This document shows positions 14,418 through 19,695 of a DNA stretch of 19,695 bases, piece by piece. Made by a program: the position numbers and the translations under genes. Source of the DNA: CAIUSP01 sp964594365. Its GTDB lineage: Bacteria > Actinomycetota > Thermoleophilia > Solirubrobacterales > 70-9. How positions within the stretch are numbered: the first letter of the stretch is position 1; each line of letters begins with the position of its first letter. The stretch is from the NCBI GenBank assembly GCA_964594365.1, contig CAZQMB010000020.1:1-19695 (forward strand). The letters run 5' to 3'. The notes beneath the pieces were generated by a model, which did no database searches, was not told the DNA's origin, and worked only from the letters and a program-made list of their open reading frames with translations.

Positions 14418-15818
14418 ATGAACCCAAACGAAGCCGTACCAAGGCGTTCAACCCCCGCGAGATTCCTGGTCCTAGGACTGGTGGTCGCTCTGTGGTCACT
14501 CCTGCAGGTCGGTTCGGCCTCGGCCGTGACGACCAAGTTCAGCGCAGGCGTGGGCGGTGTGGATCTCTATGTCAACGAGTACGGAGCGTTCAATCTCGGC
14601 GTCCCCGGTGAAGCCGACGGCCTCTTCTACGACGGCGGTGGCTCCCCGATCAGCGCGGGCAACGCCGGTCTCGCTCTTTATCTGTACGGAATGGGTACCT
14701 CGGGTATAGGGCAAGGTGTCCCTTTCATCCCCGTCAGCGGACCGACGATCGAGGCCGAGAACGCGACCTCGAGGATCGTGGTCACCAACTTCAAACTTCA
14801 AAACGGTGGGAGCGATGTCCTGGACATCGAGCAGACGATCCTCCAGTCCAGGAACATGCCCACGGTCGCCGTCTTCTACACCCTCACGAACACCTACGGC
14901 GACGACCTGCAGTTGCGGCCCTTCCTGGTGGGCGACCTGACGCTCGACTCGACCAACAACGCGGTGGCCAGCCTGCAACCGGAGCTACTCCCCACGACGG
15001 TCATGACAGTCGCCAGCACCAGCTCTCCCAGAGCGATTCGGTTGATACCGGACCCTGATCCGAACTCGATCCAGGTCGGCGACTGGGAGAGCATCGCCCA
15101 GAGCAACCCCGGCGCGAACCTCCCCTACGACGCCCTAGACACCTCTCCTGTGACCAACCCGGCCTTCGGGATCGAGTGGTCGGACTGGTGGACCGGATCG
15201 ACCCTGCCGGGTGGCGATCTCGCGGAGTTCTCGACCACCTTCACGGTCGCGGGGAGTCCGGTCCAGGGTCAGACCGCGGTGGTACAGCCGGTCTCGGGCA
15301 CGGTCTTGATCAAGACCCCGGGTGGGTCCTTCCAGGAACTCGAAAGCGGACAGGACATCCCCATCGGCTCGACGATCGATACTCGCCAAGGGACCGTGCG
15401 ATTGACCGCGGCTCGAGGCCAGGCAGACCAGACAGCCGAGTTCAAGTACGGGATATTCCGCATCCAGCAGAAACGGGCCTCACCGCTGACCACGCTGCGA
15501 CTGACAGGGGCGCTCGAAGGATGTGGCCAGCAGAGATCTCCAAGATCCACCACCTCGACTGCGGCGGCCGTGCGCAGAGGGAAGGGGCGGACTCTCTGGG
15601 GCAGCGGCAAGGGGAAGTTCCGGACTCAGGGAAAGCGGGGCTCCGGATCGGTCAGGGGCACCACCTGGCAGGTGACCGACCGCTGCGACGGCTCGACCAG
15701 GATCTCATCCCTGAAGGGCAGGAGCCAGGGCCGCGTGGACGCGAGGGACTTCGGCAAACCGCGCAAGAGGATCGTGCTGGAGCCTGGTCAGTCCTACGTC
15801 GCCAGACCGGGCAAGTAG
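14418..15818 (+). CDS. Secreted protein with C-terminal FecR-like region
   Basis: 466 residues from ATG 14418, with GGAGAG 3-8 bases upstream. A signal peptide runs through a hydrophobic stretch (16-30) to a likely cut after SASA (about 36). Residues about 37-290 form a beta-rich, Asp/Gly-rich domain with no Cys that I do not recognise. From about 296 the sequence looks like the FecR-type domain often found at the end of secreted proteins of Solirubrobacterales: VLIKTPGG, PIGSTIDTRQGTVRLTAA, then a basic tail with LWGSGKGKFRTQGK, RGTTWQVTDRCDGS and two cysteines (C369, C423) that could form a disulfide. In Gram-negative bacteria FecR regulates an ECF sigma factor; here the domain is exported and probably structural or sensory. 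It sits between the two cyclic-nucleotide genes, but no link is shown. Confidence 0.75.
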   Translation: MNPNEAVPRRSTPARFLVLGLVVALWSLLQVGSASAVTTKFSAGVGGVDLYVNEYGAFNLGVPGEADGLFYDGGGSPISAGNAGLALYLYGMGTSGIGQGVPFIPVSGPTIEAENATSRIVVTNFKLQNGGSDVLDIEQTILQSRNMPTVAVFYTLTNTYGDDLQLRPFLVGDLTLDSTNNAVASLQPELLPTTVMTVASTSSPRAIRLIPDPDPNSIQVGDWESIAQSNPGANLPYDALDTSPVTNPAFGIEWSDWWTGSTLPGGDLAEFSTTFTVAGSPVQGQTAVVQPVSGTVLIKTPGGSFQELESGQDIPIGSTIDTRQGTVRLTAARGQADQTAEFKYGIFRIQQKRASPLTTLRLTGALEGCGQQRSPRSTTSTAAAVRRGKGRTLWGSGKGKFRTQGKRGSGSVRGTTWQVTDRCDGSTRISSLKGRSQGRVDARDFGKPRKRIVLEPGQSYVARPGK

Positions 15819-15824
15819 CGGCGG

Positions 15825-15830
15825 TAGGCT
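15825..15830 (+). promoter_or_regulatory. Possible -10 box for the CHASE2 cyclase
   Basis: TAGGCT lies 16 bases before ATG 15847 and 6 bases after the stop of the FecR-like gene, implying a leader of about 10 bases with only a weak AGG. Confidence 0.4.
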
Positions 15831-15846
15831 GGGCGCCAGGTCTCGG

Positions 15847-17619
15847 ATGGGCTCAGCCGCAAACGACAAGAGACGCCGCATCGGACTTTGGGCGACGGCG
15901 GTCGGCGCCGCGGCTGTCGGGCTGATCCTCTTCGCTTCCGGCGGTGTGGAACGGCTCGAGAACGACTCGATCGACGCCAGGTTCGAGCTCCGCGGCGAGA
16001 AACCACCCCCTCCCGACCTCGCAGTGGTGGGGATAGACGCGAAGACCTTCCAGGCGGTGGACGAACGCTGGCCCTTCCCCCGCTCCCTCCACGGACGCCT
16101 GCTGGACCGACTGGAGGCGGACGGAGTGGACGCCGTGGTGTACGACATCCAGTTCACGGAACCGACCACACCCCGCGAAGACAACGCTCTGGTCTCTGCG
16201 GTGGCCCGTACCACCCGGGCAGGTATCCCGGTCATCCTCGCAACCGAGGAGACCGATCGCCAGGGGAACACCAACGTCTTCGGCGGAGACGAAGTGCTGC
16301 TCTCGATCGGGGCCCGGGCGGCGAACAGTGCATTCCAGCCCGACTCCGATGGAGTTTGGCGGCGGGTAGAGCCCGAACTGAACCGGCTCGAGACGATCCC
16401 GCTGGCTGCAGTGGAGGAGGCGACTGACAGGAAGCTGGAGTCATCTGACTTCCCCTCCGACGGAGTGCTGATCGATTTCGCTGGACCACCCGGGACCATC
16501 CCGACCTATTCCTTCTCGGACGTGCTCTCCGGCAAGGTCGGACCTGGCGAGTTGTCCGGTAAGACCGTGGTGGTCGGCGCGATCTCTCCAACGCTGCAGG
16601 ACGTGCATGCCGTCTCCACCGGCGGAGGTGAACTGATGCCCGGGGCCGAGGTGATGGCGAACGCAATTGCCACGGTCGAAGCAGGCTTTCCGCTGTCAGA
16701 GGTTCCGTGGGCAGTGGGAGCGTTGATCGTAATCCTGCTCGCGATCTGGGTTCCGCTCGCCGCTTCCAGGGCTCCTGACCGGACCGGGATCCTGATCGCC
16801 GCAGGGGTGGCGAGCGGACTCGTCTACCTGATCCTCAGCCAGTTCCTCTTTGCGGCCGGAATAGTGCTGCCGGTGGTCGCTTCGATGCTGGCACTCGCGG
16901 TAGCGCTGGTCGGAACCGTTGCTGTGCAGTACACGGTGGAGGCGTTCGAACGCCAGCGGGTGCGAGACACCTTTGCCCGCTTCGTACCGGCCGGCGTGGT
17001 GGATCAGGTGATGGAGGCGACCGGAGGCGATCTCAGAGCAGGCGCAGTCAGGAGAGAGTGCACGGTGCTGTTCAGCGACCTGAGGGGCTTCACCAGCTTC
17101 GCCGAGACTCGCCCTCCCGATGAGGTCGTCGAGATCCTCAACCGATATCTGGGTGCCATGACCGACGCGATCATGGACCACGGCGGAGCGATCGTCTCCT
17201 ACATGGGCGACGGGATCATGGCCGTGTTCGGCGCTCCGATCGAGCAAACCGACCATGCAGATCGTGCCTTGGCCGCCTCACGCGAGATGCTCGGGCCACG
17301 GATGGAGGAGTTCAACCAATGGGCGGCGGAGAAGGGCTCGGTGGAGCCATTCCGTATGGGAGTGGGGATCAACACCGGTCCGGTGATGGCCGGTCAGGTC
17401 GGCTCAGAGCAGCGAGTCGAGTTCGCCGCGATCGGCGACACCACCAACACCGCAGCCAGGTTGGAGGCGATGACGAAGGAGAGCGATCACGACCTCTTCG
17501 TCTCGGACTCGACGAGGGAGGCGCTGCTGGACGGCGACGGCAATCTCGTCTCAGTCGGTGAAGTGGAGATTCGAGGGCGCTCGGACACCGTGGATGTCTG
17601 GACCGTGCAGGACTACTGA
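15847..17619 (+). CDS. CHASE2-domain class III adenylate/guanylate cyclase
   Basis: 590 residues. After one membrane segment (about 12-31), an extracytoplasmic CHASE2 sensor domain spans about 35-285 (VGIDAKTFQAVDERWPFPR, VVYDIQFTEP, GKTVVVGAIS, PGAEVMANAI). Three membrane segments follow (about 287-306, 312-331, 338-362), then the catalytic domain (about 400-590). Key residues are present: metal-binding D411 (LFSDLRGF) and D455 (YMGDGIMAVFG), the base-binding D531-T532, and the transition-state pair N534 and R538 in GDTTNTAARLE. The enzyme should make cAMP (cGMP cannot be excluded) in response to an unknown external signal. It probably feeds the MFS-cNMP protein two genes upstream. Its end overlaps the convergent oxidase gene by 7 bases. 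Confidence 0.95.
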   Translation: MGSAANDKRRRIGLWATAVGAAAVGLILFASGGVERLENDSIDARFELRGEKPPPPDLAVVGIDAKTFQAVDERWPFPRSLHGRLLDRLEADGVDAVVYDIQFTEPTTPREDNALVSAVARTTRAGIPVILATEETDRQGNTNVFGGDEVLLSIGARAANSAFQPDSDGVWRRVEPELNRLETIPLAAVEEATDRKLESSDFPSDGVLIDFAGPPGTIPTYSFSDVLSGKVGPGELSGKTVVVGAISPTLQDVHAVSTGGGELMPGAEVMANAIATVEAGFPLSEVPWAVGALIVILLAIWVPLAASRAPDRTGILIAAGVASGLVYLILSQFLFAAGIVLPVVASMLALAVALVGTVAVQYTVEAFERQRVRDTFARFVPAGVVDQVMEATGGDLRAGAVRRECTVLFSDLRGFTSFAETRPPDEVVEILNRYLGAMTDAIMDHGGAIVSYMGDGIMAVFGAPIEQTDHADRALAASREMLGPRMEEFNQWAAEKGSVEPFRMGVGINTGPVMAGQVGSEQRVEFAAIGDTTNTAARLEAMTKESDHDLFVSDSTREALLDGDGNLVSVGEVEIRGRSDTVDVWTVQDY

Positions 17620-18683
17620 GCCAGCAGGTCGCTGCGGCCCGCCAAGTCGCGCGCGTTAGGCACACCCAGCAAGGCGAGGGAGCGATCGAACTCGTCCTTG
17701 AGTATCTCGAGCACCGCGGTGACGCCGTCCGCGCCGTGGCTCGCCAGACCCCAAAGCACCGGCCTTCCCACCAGCACTGCGCTCGCACCCAAGATCAGAG
17801 CCTTCGCCACGTCGGTGCCGCGACGGATGCCTCCGTCGACCAACACCTCGCCGTCTCCCGAGACTGCCTCCACTACCTCCGCCAGCACCTCGGCCGTAGC
17901 CGGAACGGTGTCGAGCTGACGACCTCCGTGGTTGGAGACCACCACCCCGGCCGCACCAGCCTCGATCGCGAGCGCAGCGTCGTCACCTCTCAGGACACCC
18001 TTGACGAGCACAGGGAGATCCGAGGCCTCAGCGAACTCGGCGACATCGTCCCAGGTGAGGGATGGATCGATCAGATCGGCCGTGTCCTGCATCGAGATCA
18101 GGCCCTCTCCTCCGGCGGCATTCACTCCCGGCACGGACTCTGCATCGCCGATCACGAATCCGCTGGATATCTCCCGGTCGCGTCGGCCGAGCACCGGCAG
18201 GTCCACGGTCAGCAGGAGAGCCTCGAAACCTCCCTCGACAGCCTCGGCGATCAGCTCGCGGGTGACCGCGCGATCACGGAATACGTAGACCTGGAACCAA
18301 CGCGGTCCGCGTGCACCCGATGCAGCGACGCTCGAAGGTCTCGAGGTGGCGAGGCTCGAAAGCGTGTACACGCACCCGGCGGCCTCGGCACCGCGTGCCG
18401 TCTCCTCCTCTCCTCCAGGGTGAGCGAGTCGGTGGTACGCGGTGGGTGCAACCGCGATCGGACAGGTCCTCGTCTCTCCGAGCACCGTGACCGACGGGTC
18501 GCGCTCTGAGACATCCACCATCACCCGTGGCCGGAAGGTGATCTCCTCCCATGCCCTCGCGTTGCGGCGAAGGGTCAGTTCGTCTGCGGCAGCGCCCGAG
18601 TAGTAGGCGACCGTCCCCTCGGGGAGAGCCTCCAGATACTGGTTTTCGAAATCGGTGAGTGTCTTTGGGAGATCGACTGGCAT
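17613..18683 (-). CDS. FMN-dependent alpha-hydroxy-acid oxidase/dehydrogenase (lactate or glycolate oxidase family)
   Basis: 356 residues. I use ATG 18683, with TGAGGA 7 bases upstream; the TTG at 18704 overlaps the -10 box and is rejected. Family residues in order: Y28 (AYYSGAA), PTAYHRL (80-86), QVYV with Y133, TVDLPVLGRRDR (159-170), K228 in VLVKGV, the catalytic base H252 and R255 in SNHGGRQLD, VDGGIRRGTDV (282-292) and VGRPVLWGL (305-313). This is the full set for flavin-linked oxidation of L-2-hydroxy acids such as lactate or glycolate to keto acids, by an oxidase (making H2O2) or a dehydrogenase; the sequence alone does not decide between them. It is cytoplasmic. It lies 57 bases after the secreted protein on the same strand and overlaps the cyclase tail to tail. 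Confidence 0.95.
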   Translation of the reverse strand: MPVDLPKTLTDFENQYLEALPEGTVAYYSGAAADELTLRRNARAWEEITFRPRVMVDVSERDPSVTVLGETRTCPIAVAPTAYHRLAHPGGEEETARGAEAAGCVYTLSSLATSRPSSVAASGARGPRWFQVYVFRDRAVTRELIAEAVEGGFEALLLTVDLPVLGRRDREISSGFVIGDAESVPGVNAAGGEGLISMQDTADLIDPSLTWDDVAEFAEASDLPVLVKGVLRGDDAALAIEAGAAGVVVSNHGGRQLDTVPATAEVLAEVVEAVSGDGEVLVDGGIRRGTDVAKALILGASAVLVGRPVLWGLASHGADGVTAVLEILKDEFDRSLALLGVPNARDLAGRSDLLAQ

Positions 18684-18703
18684 ACCTGCATCCTCAGGCG
18701 CCA

Positions 18704-18709
18704 ACCCTA
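18704..18709 (-). promoter_or_regulatory. -10 box for the hydroxy-acid oxidase
   Basis: On the - strand TAGGGT stands 20 bases before ATG 18683, giving a leader of about 13 bases that contains the ribosome binding site TGAGGA (18691-18696). Confidence 0.5.
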
Positions 18710-18740
18710 GAGGACCTGAGCCGACTCCTTGACGCGGGTC

Positions 18741-19445
18741 TCAGCCGGTCGGATTCTCGGCCGAGAGGAACTCGAGACGGTCGATACCAACGTTGAGGAA
18801 ACCGGAGTTGTCACCCTCGACAAGTCGGAACTTGATTTTCTCGCCTCGATAACGAGAGACATCGACGGTCTCGGAGACCCAACCTCCGCTCCGCGCGGGC
18901 GTCGACCCGATCTTGGGCTTGAAGATGGTTGCGAGGATATCTGACTTCTTGGTGGTGAACCCAGCCGCAGAAGACTTCAGGAGATCGAGCTGGAAGAACT
19001 GGATCCTCGAACCCGAAGAGCTCCAATCGCCCGGGAAGCGCCAGTAACCGGCAGAGGCGCGTAGGGGCGCACGACCCGGAGGAGGGCTGGGAGGAGAACC
19101 ACGGTTGACCCAGAACAACTTCACGCTGAGTCGGGTCGCATCGCTCGGAACGGAGAGCGAATGGATCAGGTAGTTGGTGCTGGGGGCATCCTGCTCCAGC
19201 ACTACCGCGTACTTTCCGAATGGCTTCGGCGCGTTCGGCTGTGAACCGGGCGGACCGGGGAGCTTGCGGTTCTTGGCGTCATAGATCACCCAGTCACCGC
19301 CACCTTCGTTCTTCTTCTTCCAGCCGCTGAGGTTTCCCTTCTCGAAATCGCCGTTCGGGATCGAGGCGGCAAAGGCAGCGCTGACGCCGACGACGAGTGT
19401 GGCGGACAGGGCGATCAGGACTCTTCTACTTCTCTTCATTCTCAT
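18741..19445 (-). CDS. Secreted protein of unknown function with a beta-sandwich (carbohydrate-binding-like) look
   Basis: 234 residues. I choose ATG 19445 because AGAGAGG lies 9 bases upstream and it begins a clean signal peptide: MRMKRSRR, a hydrophobic stretch at 9-25, and a likely cut after AFAA (about 27). The longer frame to 19580 runs through the tRNA-Ser gene and is false; ATG 19439 is an alternative two codons later. The mature protein opens with IPNGDFEKGNLSGWK, the usual opening of secreted beta-sandwich domains that bind sugars or polymers. A Pro/Gly-rich loop is present (about 131-140, RGSPPSPPPG), and the end reads FLNVGIDRLEF, which also fits such a jelly-roll. It has no cysteines or catalytic motif. 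The exact family is not recognised. Confidence 0.8.
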   Translation of the reverse strand: MRMKRSRRVLIALSATLVVGVSAAFAASIPNGDFEKGNLSGWKKKNEGGGDWVIYDAKNRKLPGPPGSQPNAPKPFGKYAVVLEQDAPSTNYLIHSLSVPSDATRLSVKLFWVNRGSPPSPPPGRAPLRASAGYWRFPGDWSSSGSRIQFFQLDLLKSSAAGFTTKKSDILATIFKPKIGSTPARSGGWVSETVDVSRYRGEKIKFRLVEGDNSGFLNVGIDRLEFLSAENPTG

Positions 19446-19485
19446 TCGGATTGGCCTCTCTGGCTGGGTGGTGACAGTGCTCGGC

Positions 19486-19491
19486 AATCTA
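19486..19491 (-). promoter_or_regulatory. Possible -10 box for the secreted protein
   Basis: On the - strand TAGATT lies 40 bases before ATG 19445 and just after the tRNA-Ser 3' end. It would give a leader of about 34 bases with a good ribosome binding site. No -35 is clear. Confidence 0.4.
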
Positions 19492-19506
19492 GACGAAATC
19501 ACGATA

Positions 19507-19594
19507 CGGAGGGGGTGGGATTCGAACCCACGAGCGACCGAAGGCCGCCAACGGTTTTCGAGACCGCCCCGTTCAACCACTCCGGCACCCCTCC
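19507..19594 (-). tRNA. tRNA-Ser (anticodon CGA, reads UCG)
   Basis: 88 bases. The acceptor stem GGAGGGG pairs with CCCCTCC and the discriminator base is G. The anticodon stem GCGGT/ACCGT encloses the loop CTCGAAA, anticodon CGA. The long variable arm GCGGCC-TTC-GGTCGC is typical of serine tRNAs, and the T arm is GTGGG-TTCGAAT-CCCAC. CCA is not encoded; the next bases are TAT. Confidence 0.97.
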
Positions 19595-19606
19595 AGGGCG
19601 ACCTTG

Positions 19607-19612
19607 AGGGTA
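19607..19612 (-). promoter_or_regulatory. -10 box for tRNA-Ser(CGA)
   Basis: On the - strand TACCCT lies 12 bases before the tRNA 5' end. It is identical to the box before the DHA2 exporter at 2572-2577. Confidence 0.55.
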
Positions 19613-19650
19613 ACGGGAGACGGGCTGCGGCCGCAGACGGACCGGCTGAC

Positions 19651-19656
19651 TATCCT
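19651..19656 (+). promoter_or_regulatory. -10 box for the second tRNA-Ser
   Basis: TATCCT lies 11 bases before the tRNA 5' end at 19668, similar in sequence and spacing to the box of the divergent tRNA. No clear -35 is seen. Confidence 0.5.
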
Positions 19657-19667
19657 CAGACGCACAC

Positions 19668-19695
19668 GGAGAGGTGTCCGAGTGGTTTAAGGAGC
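19668..19695 (+). tRNA. tRNA-Ser, 5' part only (cut by the window edge)
   Basis: The last 28 bases begin GGAGAGGTGTCCGAGTGG and continue TTTAAGGAGC. This is the acceptor strand, the D arm and the start of the anticodon stem of a class II tRNA, most likely serine. The anticodon lies beyond the window, so the isoacceptor cannot be named. Confidence 0.88.

Noticed and set aside
19446..19580. N-terminal extension of the secreted protein into the tRNA
   Set aside because: It is translated tRNA-Ser sequence. The signal peptide and ribosome binding site fit ATG 19445.

Overview
The window is high-GC bacterial DNA. Its densely packed genes, actinobacterial-style promoters (TANNNT -10 boxes six bases from a start codon) and secreted FecR-like and beta-helix proteins suggest an actinobacterium, most likely class Thermoleophilia (Solirubrobacterales or relatives). 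That placement is inference from gene content and recalled family distribution, with no database check. No phage, transposon, CRISPR array or restriction system is visible, so this is chromosomal DNA with an interesting light and stress section.

Layout. 1-2223: the last codons of one gene, then a secreted beta-helix protein, each followed by an almost identical strong terminator. 2273-5502: a small membrane protein, a DHA2-type drug exporter and a secreted GH10 xylanase, all +. 5515-6306: a heliorhodopsin (retinal protein) with its Schiff-base lysine and counter-ion glutamate. 6308-6832 (-): an AlgH/YqgE protein ending one base from the heliorhodopsin stop. 6866-9153: a GST-like protein and an iron-sulfur (6-4)-type photolyase. 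9163-10672: a short-chain dehydrogenase and a VOC-fold protein, the latter split by a 100-N scaffold gap whose two flanks are the same 55 bases. 10729-12698: a TrpB2-type enzyme and a CxxC thioredoxin-like protein. 12708-17619: an MFS protein fused to a cyclic-nucleotide-binding domain, a secreted FecR-like protein, and a CHASE2 adenylate/guanylate cyclase. 17613-19445 (-): an FMN-dependent 2-hydroxy-acid oxidase and a secreted 234-residue protein. The right edge holds tRNA-Ser(CGA) on - and the first 28 bases of a second tRNA-Ser on +.

How the parts may work together. The heliorhodopsin, the GST-like protein and the photolyase form a plausible light and photodamage cluster. The heliorhodopsin and the GST-photolyase unit each have the same hexamer, TAGTCT, just before their start. 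The cyclase and the cNMP-binding MFS protein, one gene apart, look like a producer and a receiver of the same second messenger. Several genes appear to be transcribed without a leader, with the -10 box in several cases built over the stop codon of the gene before.

No stretch longer than about 160 bases lacks a gene, RNA or assembly gap.
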